From contig NZ_OY782507.1 in assembly GCF_963677725.1 (NCBI RefSeq), positions 186,001 through 250,000 on the forward strand: a stretch of DNA of 64,000 nt, read 5' to 3'. This DNA comes from an uncultured Cohaesibacter sp. (GTDB taxonomy: Bacteria > Pseudomonadota > Alphaproteobacteria > Rhizobiales > Cohaesibacteraceae). Of this stretch, positions 1-8,638 are shown piece by piece; position 1 is the stretch's first letter; each line of letters opens with the position of its first letter. The notes beneath the pieces are model-generated. The model was given only the letters and a program-made list of their open reading frames with translations, was not told the DNA's origin and did not search any database. Position numbers and translations under genes: made by a program.

Positions 1-1
1 T

Positions 2-1483
2 GACAACAAATCCGAGTTGCAGGTGATTGCCGATCTGCCCGAGGGATCCAGTCTGGAGGCAACCGACCGTTTGTTGTCGGCGGCGGCGGATCGTTTGAAA
101 GGCATTGCCGAAATCACGTCGATCCAGTCGCATGCAGGAACGTCTGCGCCTTTCGGCTTCAATGGGCTGGTGCGGCATTATTTCTTCCGCACAAATCCGG
201 AGCAGGGAGACTTGCAGATCAATCTGGTCAGCAAGGATGAGCGTGATCGTACCAGTCATGCGGTGGCGTTGGAAGTCCGCAAACTGATCGCTGACGTGCC
301 ACAGCCAAAAGGGACAGTGTTGAAAGTGGTTGAAGTGCCACCCGGACCGCCGGTCCTTGCGACCCTTTTGGCCGAAATCTATGGCCCGGATCCGGAAACC
401 CGACGTGCGGTGGCGGCAGAAGTGCGCACCTTGTTTGAAGATGTGCCCTTCATTGTCGATGTTGACGACAGTTTTGGCACTCCGACCACACGTGCGCGCA
501 TTCGCATCGATCAGGACAATCTGGAATATCACCGGGTCGAGCAGGGCGATGTCTATCAGACCATTCGCTACTATCTGAACGGGCAAGTGGTTGGCTATTC
601 CCACAAGGGCGGCGGGCGTCGTCCGGTTGAGATTGCAGTCAAACCCAATCGGTCTGATCTCACGATTTCGGAGCGTTTGCTGACCATTCCGGTGCCGCAA
701 AATGCCATTCCGGGCGAGCGTGGTGTCATTGAGCTTGGGGATGTGGTTCGCATCGAGCGAGAGAAGGCGAGCTTCCCGATATTTCGACATAACGGTCGCT
801 CGGCTGAAATGGTGCAAGCCGATCTTGCCGGGGATTTTGAAGCCCCGATCTATGGCATGCTGGCAGTGCAGGACAAGATCGACGCCCATGATTGGGGCGA
901 TCTGCCAAAGCCGACAGTTTTGCTCAATGGTCAACCTGGTGACGAGTCCACGGTTTCGATGCTGTGGGACGGAGAATGGGAAGTGACCTGGGTCACGTTC
1001 CGCGACATGGGGGCGGCCTTTGCCATTGCCATTCTCGCCATCTATGCCCTGGTGGTGGCCCAGTTCCACTCCTTCCGGGTGCCGTTGGTTGTGTTGACGC
1101 CCATTCCTTTGACACTGATTGGCATCATGATCGGCCACTGGCTGTTTGATGCTGCCTTCACAGCGACGTCGATGATTGGCTTCATTGCTTTGGCCGGCAT
1201 CATCGTGCGTAACTCGATCCTGTTGGTTGATTTCGTTGGTCACGAAAAGGGATCCGGGCGGCCCTTGAAAGAGGTGTTGCTGGAGGCAGGTGCCATCCGC
1301 TTCAAACCGATCATGTTGACCGCTTTGGCGGCGATGATCGGGGCTGCTGTCATTTTGGCAGATCCGATCTTTCAGGGGCTGGCGATTTCGCTGTTGTTCG
1401 GTCTGGCCTCCTCGACCCTCCTGACGGTTCTGGTCATCCCGGCCATCTATGTGGCGCTCAAAGGGGTCGACAAGCCCATGTAG
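2..1483 (+). CDS. RND efflux transporter permease, C-terminal part (5' end outside window)
   Basis: This is the C-terminal half of an inner-membrane RND (HAE1/AcrB-like) proton-driven drug exporter. The frame is open from base 2, before the first possible start at 17, so the gene begins upstream; about 490 of the usual 1,040 or so residues are visible. The visible part opens inside the second periplasmic porter region with the family's LPEG segment. It ends with the last group of transmembrane helices, including GFIALAGIIVRNSILLVDF, the conserved helix-11 region of AcrB homologues. The membrane fusion protein partner should lie upstream but cannot be seen. The gene converges on the CYTH-CHAD gene, with a terminator between them. 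Substrates cannot be predicted. Confidence 0.93.
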   Translation, partial: DNKSELQVIADLPEGSSLEATDRLLSAAADRLKGIAEITSIQSHAGTSAPFGFNGLVRHYFFRTNPEQGDLQINLVSKDERDRTSHAVALEVRKLIADVPQPKGTVLKVVEVPPGPPVLATLLAEIYGPDPETRRAVAAEVRTLFEDVPFIVDVDDSFGTPTTRARIRIDQDNLEYHRVEQGDVYQTIRYYLNGQVVGYSHKGGGRRPVEIAVKPNRSDLTISERLLTIPVPQNAIPGERGVIELGDVVRIEREKASFPIFRHNGRSAEMVQADLAGDFEAPIYGMLAVQDKIDAHDWGDLPKPTVLLNGQPGDESTVSMLWDGEWEVTWVTFRDMGAAFAIAILAIYALVVAQFHSFRVPLVVLTPIPLTLIGIMIGHWLFDAAFTATSMIGFIALAGIIVRNSILLVDFVGHEKGSGRPLKEVLLEAGAIRFKPIMLTALAAMIGAAVILADPIFQGLAISLLFGLASSTLLTVLVIPAIYVALKGVDKPM

Positions 1484-1525
1484 CTCGTCTCTTTTGGAAA
1501 GAACCTGTCTCTTCTGATATGAAGC

Positions 1526-1561
1526 AAAAAGGCCCGATCCAGTGATCGGGCCTTTTCTTTT
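1526..1561. terminator. bidirectional Rho-independent terminator
   Basis: A perfect 9-bp stem, GGCCCGATC (1531-1539) with GATCGGGCC (1544-1552), closes a CAGT loop. It has five A on the left and TTTTCTTTT on the right, so it can end transcription in both directions. It lies between the convergent RND and CYTH-CHAD genes. Confidence 0.9.
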
Positions 1562-1583
1562 GACATGACATGTATGGCCGGAT

Positions 1584-3143
1584 TCAGTGCCAGAACATTT
1601 TGGCCCGATCGAATTGTTTCCAGCGCTTTTTCGCCTTTTCCCACGCGTGATCGGTTTCGGCTTTGTGGGTTTCGAGCACATGGGCGACGATGGCAGCGTC
1701 ATTCTCGTCGCAGCCGCCTGCCAATTGGGTGACCGCAGCAAGCTTTTCAGCCATCACAACGTCATTGATATAGCCAAAGATTTTCTGCAAAGCCTTCAGG
1801 CGCTTGTTGAAGGCCTTCGTTTTGTCGGTGTCATAAAGGGATGCAAAGAGCTGTCCCTGATAGCGCAGGGTCTTAAGACGCTTGCGCATGGTATGGCGCT
1901 CAAGCGGCGTGAGCTTCAGCACATAGTCGCCATGGCGTTTGGCCTGTTTGAGGGATTTGTCCAATGCCTTGGCTGCCAAGCCATCGATGGGTGCCTTCCT
2001 GTCGGCCTTCGAGACATGCTTGCGCCATGCCTTCTGTCGGGTGAAAAGCGCCAACTCGATCTGGAAGGAGGCGTGGGACCATTGGTCCAGCTCTTCAAGC
2101 ACATGCCTGCGGACCATGTCTCTATAGCGCTTGAGGCGACCGGTCAGGATGCGCTGCTCGTCGCTGAGATTGCCGTCGGTATTCGAGACTACCGGCAAGT
2201 AAATGTCTTCGACCAGCACATCCATGTCGCGCAGTTGGCCCACAAGCAGTGACAGGGCGCGCGCCTTCTTGTTGAGTGTTCTGAGGTTCGGGGCGTCGAT
2301 CACCGGGCGGTAGGCCTTTAAAAGGCTGCGCAGCAGGCGCAAATTGACGCGTAATTGATGCGGCCCTTCGGGGTCGGTGCCCTCGCGCATGACGCGCCAA
2401 TTGTGAAGGATGCCCGCGACAACGCAATCCATTTGCGCGACAAAGGCTTGCTCAATGGTCTGGCCTGTCACGAGAGTTGGTAGGGTGAGGCGTTTGGGTT
2501 TTGACGGCTTGGCGCTTTCCGCCCCGATCAGCACATATCCAAGGGTTGCCTTGTTGTGGCTGGCCAAACGGCAGGGCTGGCCGTTGAACAATTCTCCGGC
2601 GAGCACGAGCAAATCAGCTGTATTGCCATATTTGAGTTCCAGCTCCGCTTCGCCGATGGGCTGAAGACCCTTGTCGCTGAAGACATGGCCCGTATCGATG
2701 GCCAGCTCGACACAGCCTCCATTGGCGGTGTGCAGGTCAAAGCTGGTGCGTTCCACCACGGTTTCAAAGACGGGCAGGACCAGTGCGTCATTGATGACGT
2801 CTTTTACCTTGGCCCGCAGGTCGCAATCGACAATCTGGTCGGGCTGTGGTTTAGGGCCAGCAATTTCGATTTCGCTTTCGAGCGGGTTTGACAGCCCGCC
2901 CTCAACCCGTGTCTTGGCCTTGATGGTCTGGATCCAGCAGCCGTCATTGTCGCGCACGCGCATGGCAATGCCCGCTTTGCGCAAGGCGTAATCGGCTGTG
3001 TCGAAATAGATGGATCGCAGCCGCTTGAGAGTCGGGATGGCGTCACTGCCAGCACGCGCCTCGGCCTTGGCTTGCAGGGCGCGGAGCTCTCCCATATCCA
3101 TCTTGATTTTCAGCTCAAGCTCCTTGGCCGTCTTTTTACTCAT
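1584..3143 (-). CDS. CYTH and CHAD domain-containing protein (putative inorganic triphosphatase)
   Basis: The protein has about 519 residues. The CYTH domain covers roughly residues 1-200 and carries the signature E-x-E-x-K (ELELK, residues 8-12), which binds triphosphate and divalent metal in this family. A helical CHAD domain follows (about 225-500), a histidine- and basic-rich module associated with polyphosphate binding. The architecture matches bacterial inorganic triphosphatases such as E. coli YgiF. I placed the start at 3143 (MSKK) rather than at the ATG six bases upstream, because GGAGGA lies 7 bases from the second ATG and only 1 base from the first. No operon partner is visible. 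Triphosphatase activity and polyphosphate association are family inference. Confidence 0.88.
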   Translation of the reverse strand: MSKKTAKELELKIKMDMGELRALQAKAEARAGSDAIPTLKRLRSIYFDTADYALRKAGIAMRVRDNDGCWIQTIKAKTRVEGGLSNPLESEIEIAGPKPQPDQIVDCDLRAKVKDVINDALVLPVFETVVERTSFDLHTANGGCVELAIDTGHVFSDKGLQPIGEAELELKYGNTADLLVLAGELFNGQPCRLASHNKATLGYVLIGAESAKPSKPKRLTLPTLVTGQTIEQAFVAQMDCVVAGILHNWRVMREGTDPEGPHQLRVNLRLLRSLLKAYRPVIDAPNLRTLNKKARALSLLVGQLRDMDVLVEDIYLPVVSNTDGNLSDEQRILTGRLKRYRDMVRRHVLEELDQWSHASFQIELALFTRQKAWRKHVSKADRKAPIDGLAAKALDKSLKQAKRHGDYVLKLTPLERHTMRKRLKTLRYQGQLFASLYDTDKTKAFNKRLKALQKIFGYINDVVMAEKLAAVTQLAGGCDENDAAIVAHVLETHKAETDHAWEKAKKRWKQFDRAKMFWH

Positions 3144-3265
3144 ACACATGTCCTCCGCGGGGCTATCTTCGTTTGGAAGGATAAGCCTGTGAGGGGGGCA
3201 TTACAAGAAGAGACGTACTCGGTGCACTTGTGTTAGAATTTTGCGTGGTGTCTGTTTGTTCGTCA

Positions 3266-3895
3266 TCAACCGGTAATCATGGCGCGGACGCCATCGGCGA
3301 CAAACTGAATGGCCAGAGCAGAGAGAAGCACACCCAGCAGGCGGGTCAGGACATTGCGGCCACTGTCGCCAAGCGCCTTTTCCACCCACCCAGCAATGGC
3401 AAAGGTGATCAGAACCAGCAGAAGCACAGAGGCGATGATGGCCAGAATGGACGTCATTTCAACCCAATTGGTGGATTGGGAAGAAAGCAACAGCACCGCG
3501 GAGATGGCTCCGGGGCCGGAAATCAGCGGGATGGCCAGCGGGAAGACGGCGATGTCATGCATCTCATCGTCAGACAGGGCTTCTTCTGCGGATTTGGATT
3601 TGCGTTCCTTGCGCTTCTCAAAGACCATTTCAAAGGCAATGAAAAAGAGCAGCAAGCCACCGGCAATGCGAAAGGCGGGCAGGGAGATGCCGAGCACAGA
3701 CAAGATTGCTTGGCCGACAAAGGCGAAAGTGAGCAAAATTCCCGCAGCTACAATGACTGCACGAATTCCGATCTGAAAACGCTCCTGCTTGGATGCGCCA
3801 CTGGTGACCGCCAGAAAGATTGGTGCAAGGCCAATCGGGTCGATGGTCACAAACAGGGTTACAAAGGCATTCAGCAATGTATCAATTGGCAGCAT
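3266..3895 (-). CDS. MarC family integral membrane protein
   Basis: This 209-residue protein is almost entirely hydrophobic with about six predicted transmembrane helices. It has the MarC/UPF0056 features: a first helix with TIDPIG, a central charged cytoplasmic loop, and PLAIPLISGPGAI beginning the second half. MarC was once linked to multiple antibiotic resistance, but that link was not upheld and the family has no settled function. It reads away from gyrA, 192 bases apart, and is probably a single-gene unit. Confidence 0.92.
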   Translation of the reverse strand: MLPIDTLLNAFVTLFVTIDPIGLAPIFLAVTSGASKQERFQIGIRAVIVAAGILLTFAFVGQAILSVLGISLPAFRIAGGLLLFFIAFEMVFEKRKERKSKSAEEALSDDEMHDIAVFPLAIPLISGPGAISAVLLLSSQSTNWVEMTSILAIIASVLLLVLITFAIAGWVEKALGDSGRNVLTRLLGVLLSALAIQFVADGVRAMITG

Positions 3896-4047
3896 GACGC
3901 ACTTTCCCGCAGTTTTTTGCGCCTGATGGCGAGGGCCGAAACGCCTTGAAATCGGTTCGCCAGCGACGGTTTCAAACCACTCGCATATCAGGATTGGCTC
4001 TGGCCGACAATGTTCAGACGATTTGCTAACAGGGCTAGAGCAAAATT

Positions 4048-4076
4048 TTGATGTAGCGGCGCAAATCGTTTATACA
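4048..4076 (+). promoter_or_regulatory. predicted gyrA promoter
   Basis: TTGATG (4048-4053) and TATACA (4071-4076) are separated by exactly 17 bases, a good housekeeping sigma-factor match. Transcription would begin near 4083, which argues against the most upstream possible gyrA start at 4088. Confidence 0.6.
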
Positions 4077-4126
4077 GAACTACCTTTTTGACAGGGATTC
4101 GAGACACTCCTTTGACAGATAAAAAC

Positions 4127-6913
4127 ATGAACGATTCGGGCGACGGACTAACCGTCGATATCAAGCCCACTTCCATCACGGATGAAATGAAACGCAGCTA
4201 TCTCGATTACGCCATGAGCGTGATCGTCAGCCGCGCTTTGCCCGATGTGCGCGACGGCCTCAAGCCGGTGCATCGACGCATTCTTTATTCCATGCATGAG
4301 AATGGCTACGAGTGGAACAAGCCCTACCGCAAATCGGCCCGTGTGGTCGGTGACGTGATGGGTAAGTATCACCCGCATGGTGATAGCGCGATCTATGAAG
4401 CCCTTGTGCGCATGACGCAGGATTTCTCCCTGCGCCTGCCGCTGATCGACGGGCAGGGCAACTTTGGCTCTGTCGACGGTGATAGCGCGGCTGCGATGCG
4501 TTACACGGAATGTCGTCTGGAAAAGGTCGCTGAGTCGATCCTGGGCGATCTCGACAAGGACACCGTCGACTTCCTCGACAACTATGATGCGTCCGAGACC
4601 GAGCCTGTCGTAATGCCGTCCCGTATTCCGAACCTTCTGGTCAACGGGGCTGGCGGTATTGCGGTGGGGATGGCAACCAACATTCCACCGCACAATCTGG
4701 GCGAGGTGATCGACGCTGCGATTGCCCTGATCGATAATCCGGCCTTGTCGTCTGACGATCTGTTGGACTATGCGCCGGGCCCGGATTTCCCGACTGGCGG
4801 CATCATTCTAGGCCGTGCTGGCATTCGCAACTATTATAATACCGGTCGCGGATCGGTGATGATGCGCGGCAAGGTCGATATTGAGGAGATCCGCAAGGAT
4901 CGCATGGCGCTGATTGTCACCGAGATCCCGTATCAGGTGAACAAGGCGACGATGATCGAGAAAATCGCCGAGGCGGTGCGTGACAAGCGCATTGAGGGCA
5001 TTTCCGATATCCGCGATGAATCCGACCGTCAGGGTATGCGGGTTGTCGTTGAGTTGAAACGCGATGCGGTGCCCGATGTGGTGCTCAACCAGCTTTATCG
5101 TTTCAGCCAGCTGCAAACCTCTTTTGGCACCAACATGGTGGCGCTGAATGGTGGCAAGCCGGAGTTGATGAATCTGCGCGACGTGCTGCATGCTTTCAAC
5201 CAGTTCCGGGAAGAAGTGGTCAGCCGCCGGACCAAGTTTCTGCTCAACAAGGCCCGCGATCGCGCTCATATTCTGGTTGGTTTGGCAATTGCCGTTGCCA
5301 ATATCGACGAAGTCATCCGCTTGATCCGCAATGCGCCGGATCCGTCAACGGCGCGCAACCAGTTGATGGAACGCCGTTGGCCCGCCACGGATGTGGCTGA
5401 TCTGATTGTACTGATTGACGATCCGCGTCACAGGATCAATGAGGACGGGACTTATTATCTTTCCGAAGAACAGGCCCGCGCCATTCTTGAATTGCGTCTG
5501 GCTCGTTTGACGGCAATTGGTCGTGACGAAGTTGGCGATGAGCTGAATGCCCTGGGTGAAAAAATCACCGACTATTTGGACATTCTGCGGTCGCGCGAGC
5601 GGATCTATGCCATCGTCAAGCAGGAAATGCTTGATTTGAAAGAAGAATTCGCGACCCCTCGACGCACCGAGATTATCGAAGGTGGTGCCGATTTTGATGA
5701 TGAAGACCTCATCCAGCGTGAAGAAATGGTGGTTACCGTTTCCCATGCCGGTTACATCAAGCGCGTGCCGCTTTCCACCTATCGCGCCCAGCGCCGTGGT
5801 GGCAAGGGACGCTCGGGCATGGCAACCAAGGATGAAGATTTCGTCACGCGGCTGTTTGTGGGCAATACGCACACGCCGGTGCTGTTCTTCTCATCGCGCG
5901 GCATTGCCTACAAGATGAAGGTCTGGCGTTTGCCACTGTCCGCGCCGCAAGGCAAGGGCAAGGCATTGATCAATCTGTTGCCTTTGCAGCAAGGCGAGCG
6001 GATCACCTCGATTCTGCCTCTTCCTGAGGATGAGGAGAGCTGGGAAACCCTGGATCTGATGTTTGCGACCATCTCCGGTTCGGTGCGCCGCAACAAACTG
6101 TCCGACTTCAAGCTGGTCAATCGCAATGGCAAGATCGCGATGAAGTTTGAAGATGGTTCAGATGACGGCATTGTCGGGGTTGAGACTTGCAACGCGGACG
6201 ATGATGTGTTGCTGACGACGGCCAATGGTCAGTGCATTCGCTTCCCGGTTGATGATGTGCGTGTATTCCAGAGCCGTGGCTCGACCGGTGTGCGCGGCAT
6301 TCGTCTGGAAGAGGACGACAAGGTGATATCCATGTCGATCCTGCGGCATTTCGATGCAACGCCCGATGAGCGCAACGAATATCTGCGCCGTGCCAATGCC
6401 ATGCGCCGTGCCCTTCATGGTGAAGAAGCCGAAGAGACTGTTGAGATCGAAGAAGGGGCAGCAGCCGGTGCCGAACTTGGCGATAAATATGCCGCCATGG
6501 ACGCAGCCGAGCAGTTTGTTCTGACAATTTCGGAGAATGGCTTTGGCAAGCGGACCTCGTCCTATGAATATCGGACCTCAGGTCGCGGCGGCAAAGGCAT
6601 TGTTGCCATGGCGGTGAATGACCGCAATGGTCCGCTGATTGCCAGCTTCCCGGCCGAAGAAAGCGATCAGATCATGCTGGTCACAGATGGTGGTCAGTTG
6701 ATCCGTTGTCCGATTGATGGCATCCGTATCGCAGGTCGTTCGACGCAGGGTGTGACGGTGTTCAAGACCCGTGAGGGTGAGCGTGTTGTCTCGGTTGAGA
6801 AAATCTCCGAGGAAGATCATGACGTCGAAGCCGAAGAGGATGCTGAAGGCGAAGGCAATGGTGATACACCACCAGCTGCTGGTCCTGCTGATCCATCTGG
6901 GGACGAAAGCTGA
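4127..6913 (+). CDS. gyrA: DNA gyrase subunit A
   Basis: This is the breakage-reunion subunit of DNA gyrase, which introduces negative supercoils together with GyrB (not in the window). The N-terminal winged-helix/tower region contains the quinolone-determining segment [12 protein letters not shown]. The catalytic tyrosine sits in AAMRYTEC. The C-terminal pinwheel domain starts with the GyrA box QRRGGKG, which separates gyrase from topoisomerase IV ParC. The tail is strongly acidic, as in many GyrA proteins. The start is uncertain: the ATG at 4127 gives 928 residues, while in-frame TTG codons lie at 4112 and 4088. None has a clear Shine-Dalgarno, and 4088 is almost on top of the predicted transcript start. 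A strong terminator follows. Confidence 0.97.
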   Translation: MNDSGDGLTVDIKPTSITDEMKRSYLDYAMSVIVSRALPDVRDGLKPVHRRILYSMHENGYEWNKPYRKSARVVGDVMGKYHPHGDSAIYEALVRMTQDFSLRLPLIDGQGNFGSVDGDSAAAMRYTECRLEKVAESILGDLDKDTVDFLDNYDASETEPVVMPSRIPNLLVNGAGGIAVGMATNIPPHNLGEVIDAAIALIDNPALSSDDLLDYAPGPDFPTGGIILGRAGIRNYYNTGRGSVMMRGKVDIEEIRKDRMALIVTEIPYQVNKATMIEKIAEAVRDKRIEGISDIRDESDRQGMRVVVELKRDAVPDVVLNQLYRFSQLQTSFGTNMVALNGGKPELMNLRDVLHAFNQFREEVVSRRTKFLLNKARDRAHILVGLAIAVANIDEVIRLIRNAPDPSTARNQLMERRWPATDVADLIVLIDDPRHRINEDGTYYLSEEQARAILELRLARLTAIGRDEVGDELNALGEKITDYLDILRSRERIYAIVKQEMLDLKEEFATPRRTEIIEGGADFDDEDLIQREEMVVTVSHAGYIKRVPLSTYRAQRRGGKGRSGMATKDEDFVTRLFVGNTHTPVLFFSSRGIAYKMKVWRLPLSAPQGKGKALINLLPLQQGERITSILPLPEDEESWETLDLMFATISGSVRRNKLSDFKLVNRNGKIAMKFEDGSDDGIVGVETCNADDDVLLTTANGQCIRFPVDDVRVFQSRGSTGVRGIRLEEDDKVISMSILRHFDATPDERNEYLRRANAMRRALHGEEAEETVEIEEGAAAGAELGDKYAAMDAAEQFVLTISENGFGKRTSSYEYRTSGRGGKGIVAMAVNDRNGPLIASFPAEESDQIMLVTDGGQLIRCPIDGIRIAGRSTQGVTVFKTREGERVVSVEKISEEDHDVEAEEDAEGEGNGDTPPAAGPADPSGDES

Positions 6914-6950
6914 TTTCGACGCCCGGCTGACATGCTAGAAGATAAAAAAG

Positions 6951-6975
6951 AAGGCCCGGAGACGGGCCTTTTTTT
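6951..6975 (+). terminator. gyrA terminator
   Basis: AAGGCCCG (6951-6958) pairs with CGGGCCTT (6963-6970) around a GAGA tetraloop and runs into a T tract ending at 6975. It lies 38 bases after the gyrA stop and just before the IS200-type element. Confidence 0.92.
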
Positions 6976-6989
6976 ATGTCTGCAATAAA

Positions 6990-7008
6990 CCTCCACCTCC
7001 GGTGGAGG
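6990..7008 (+). repeat. left-end palindrome of the IS200-type element
   Basis: CCTCCACC (6990-6997) and GGTGGAGG (7001-7008) form a perfect 8-bp stem with a TCC loop. It matches the right-end hairpin in stem length and loop size, as expected for the structures TnpA binds in IS200/IS605 elements. Confidence 0.8.
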
Positions 7009-7038
7009 ACTGGACAGGTTCTACATTTTCATTGAGAG

Positions 7039-7089
7039 ACCTCCTCACTTGAACCATTGGCGTGGTTTTAAGAAATCAAGCGAGGAGGT
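7039..7089 (+). promoter_or_regulatory. tnpA leader hairpin that hides the ribosome binding site
   Basis: ACCTCCTC (7039-7046) is the exact complement of GAGGAGGT (7082-7089), the Shine-Dalgarno of tnpA. CTTGA (7048-7052) also pairs with TCAAG (7076-7080), giving a 13-bp stem interrupted by one A-C mismatch. A small inner stem is ACCA (7053-7056) with TGGT (7063-7066). Sequestration of the tnpA start by a 5' leader stem is known for Salmonella IS200. Here the pairing is read directly from sequence. Confidence 0.75.
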
Positions 7090-7092
7090 TTT

Positions 7093-7527
7093 ATGGACAA
7101 AAATCACCTATCACACAGCACCTGGGACTGCAAATATCACGTGGTCTTCGGGTCCAAGTACCGCACCAAGCGTCTCTACGGAGACTTGCGGCTTGAGTTG
7201 AGGGATCAATTTAGCAAACTGGCATCTCAGAAAGGATGCCATATTGAGGAAGGGCATTTGATGCCTGACCATGTTCATATGTTGATCTCTATCCCACCCA
7301 AATATTCTGTCGCCCATATAGTGGGGTTCTTGAAAGGGAAAACGGCGCTTTACGTGGCAAACAAATATGCCCGGAAACGTCGCTACAAGGGATATCACTT
7401 TTGGGCACGTGGATACTTTGTCTCAACAACGGGCTATCAAGAGGAGGTCGTCAGACGCTATATCCGCAATCAAGAGAAGCAGGATAAGGCATCTGACTAT
7501 GCCGATATGTTCAAGCCCAATTATTGA
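7093..7527 (+). CDS. tnpA: IS200/IS605 family transposase TnpA (Y1 HUH type)
   Basis: This 144-residue single-tyrosine HUH transposase cuts and rejoins single-stranded DNA as a dimer. The metal-binding HUH pair is seen as HVH in MPDHVHML. The catalytic tyrosine is probably the one in STTGYQEE near residue 116, placed before the conserved RRYIRNQ helix. Length is near the family norm and the frame is intact, so the enzyme may be active. GAGGAGG lies 4 bases before the ATG and is predicted to be occluded by the leader hairpin. CTTGAACCA before the gene (7048-7056) and TGGTTCAAG after it (7550-7558) are exact inverted copies. Confidence 0.95.
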   Translation: MDKNHLSHSTWDCKYHVVFGSKYRTKRLYGDLRLELRDQFSKLASQKGCHIEEGHLMPDHVHMLISIPPKYSVAHIVGFLKGKTALYVANKYARKRRYKGYHFWARGYFVSTTGYQEEVVRRYIRNQEKQDKASDYADMFKPNY

Positions 7528-7537
7528 AACCTAACAA

Positions 7538-7554
7538 AACCACTTCTAGTGGTT
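7538..7554 (+). repeat. hairpin just after tnpA
   Basis: AACCACT (7538-7544) pairs with AGTGGTT (7548-7554) around a TCT loop, 11 bases after the tnpA stop. It is internal to the element and could act as a weak terminator, although no T tract follows. Confidence 0.5.
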
Positions 7555-7572
7555 CAAGCGAAGCGTCTCAAA

Positions 7573-7591
7573 CCTCCCCCTCTGGGGGAGG
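7573..7591 (+). repeat. right-end palindrome of the IS200-type element
   Basis: CCTCCCCC (7573-7580) and GGGGGAGG (7584-7591) form a perfect 8-bp stem with a TCT loop. It differs from the left-end hairpin only in the inner stem bases. Confidence 0.8.
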
Positions 7592-7672
7592 TCATGACTT
7601 GTTGGAACGATCAGAAAATCAACCATGTCGCAATGGACAGGTCACCCCTGATTCATTCTGACTTATCTGGCT

Positions 7673-7897
7673 TTAGTTGGACAGCGCGATTTCGCTGCTG
7701 CAGGAACTGGTGCCTTTTTGCGCGACGCAGGCGCCGGACGTTGGATCGCCAAAGAAATTCAGGCTTGAGATATCAAGCGGTGTTCCATAGCCATCAGACA
7801 GAGCAGACGAGCCGCTCATTGCGATAAATCCGAGCCCCATCACACACATCAAGATCCCGGTTGCCACGAAGAATTTGGTTTTTTCCATAGAAGCCAT
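7673..7897 (-). CDS. small predicted membrane-anchored protein, unknown
   Basis: This 74-residue frame has one hydrophobic stretch near residues 8-28, which could be a signal peptide or anchor. A polar Ser/Gly-rich tail with two cysteines about 9 residues apart follows. A GGGGA lies 7 bases before the ATG. It sits between the IS element and coaD, reading away from coaD. I recognise no family. The plausible ribosome site and clean signal-like N terminus favour a real gene, but its small size and its position beside an insertion sequence leave doubt. Confidence 0.45.
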   Translation of the reverse strand: MASMEKTKFFVATGILMCVMGLGFIAMSGSSALSDGYGTPLDISSLNFFGDPTSGACVAQKGTSSCSSEIALSN

Positions 7898-8063
7898 ATC
7901 AACATCCCCAAAATATCGACATTATTAAAAAAACAACGTTAAAAAATCTTTATTCGCTCTTATATGAAAATGTGCTGAGTGTAGCGTTCATCTTCTATTC
8001 ATTTATACGTATCTCTCTCATTATCTGAAAAAGAAGGCAAGCCTGAATTCGAATATTGCACTA

Positions 8064-8090
8064 TTGACAGCCTAATCGATTTCCTGTCTT
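8064..8090 (+). promoter_or_regulatory. possible coaD promoter
   Basis: A perfect TTGACA (8064-8069) lies 58 bases before the coaD start. The matching -10 region is poor, with only TGTCTT near 8085-8090, so the call rests on the -35 box and its position. Confidence 0.35.
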
Positions 8091-8126
8091 GAGAAGGGCG
8101 GATACGCAATGCAACGGAAGCAGACA

Positions 8127-8627
8127 ATGTCAAAAAAAGTCGCCCTTTATCCCGGTTCCTTCGATCCGATCACCTTTGGTCATCTGGATATCGTTCATCG
8201 GGCCTGTCATCTGGTGGACGAACTGGTGCTTGCGATCGGTGTGCATCATGGCAAGGAGCCATTTTTCTCACCTGAGGAACGTCATGACCTTATTCACGCA
8301 GTTGTTTCGCCGATTGCTGCGGAAACCGACACCCTTTTGAAGGTGGTGACCTTTGATGATCTGGTGATCAATACAGCCAGACGGGCGAACGCGACGATCA
8401 TGATCCGTGGCTTGCGTGACGGTACAGATTTTGATTATGAAATGCAGCTGGCCGGGATCAATGAAACATTGGCGCCGGAAGTGCAGACCATTTATTTGCC
8501 ATCTGGCAGCTCGGTACGCCATATTGCTGCCAGTCTGATTCGTCAGGTTGCCGTCATGGGTGGGGATATTTCCCCCTTCGTGCCCAGTGTCGTCAAAGCG
8601 GCCTTTGACAAAAAGCTCTCTAGCTGA
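8127..8627 (+). CDS. coaD: phosphopantetheine adenylyltransferase
   Basis: CoaD transfers AMP from ATP to 4'-phosphopantetheine to make dephospho-CoA, the penultimate step of coenzyme A synthesis. The nucleotidyltransferase T-x-G-H motif is TFGH at residues 16-19, following the typical YPGSFDP N terminus. The second signature, SSVRHIA, starts near residue 128. I chose the internal ATG at 8127 (166 residues) over 8109, because GGAAG lies at good distance before it and the length then fits the family. It begins the coaD-ppi-ppi-queA-tgt run. Confidence 0.96.
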   Translation: MSKKVALYPGSFDPITFGHLDIVHRACHLVDELVLAIGVHHGKEPFFSPEERHDLIHAVVSPIAAETDTLLKVVTFDDLVINTARRANATIMIRGLRDGTDFDYEMQLAGINETLAPEVQTIYLPSGSSVRHIAASLIRQVAVMGGDISPFVPSVVKAAFDKKLSS

Positions 8628-8638
8628 ACGGAAACTTT

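Larger units (their letters stand above)
6985..7622 (+). mobile_element. IS200-type insertion sequence (IS200/IS605 family), apparently complete
   Basis: The element carries one gene, a Y1 transposase, flanked by two short palindromic hairpins of near-identical design. These are the subterminal imperfect palindromes that TnpA recognises in this family. There are no terminal inverted repeats and no target duplication, as expected. The tnpB accessory gene is absent, which places it in the IS200 subgroup. Exact ends cannot be set from one copy and may be off by about 15 bases; I used AATAAAC on the left and the TCAA after the right hairpin. It sits between gyrA and coaD, directly behind the gyrA terminator. 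Confidence 0.8.
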
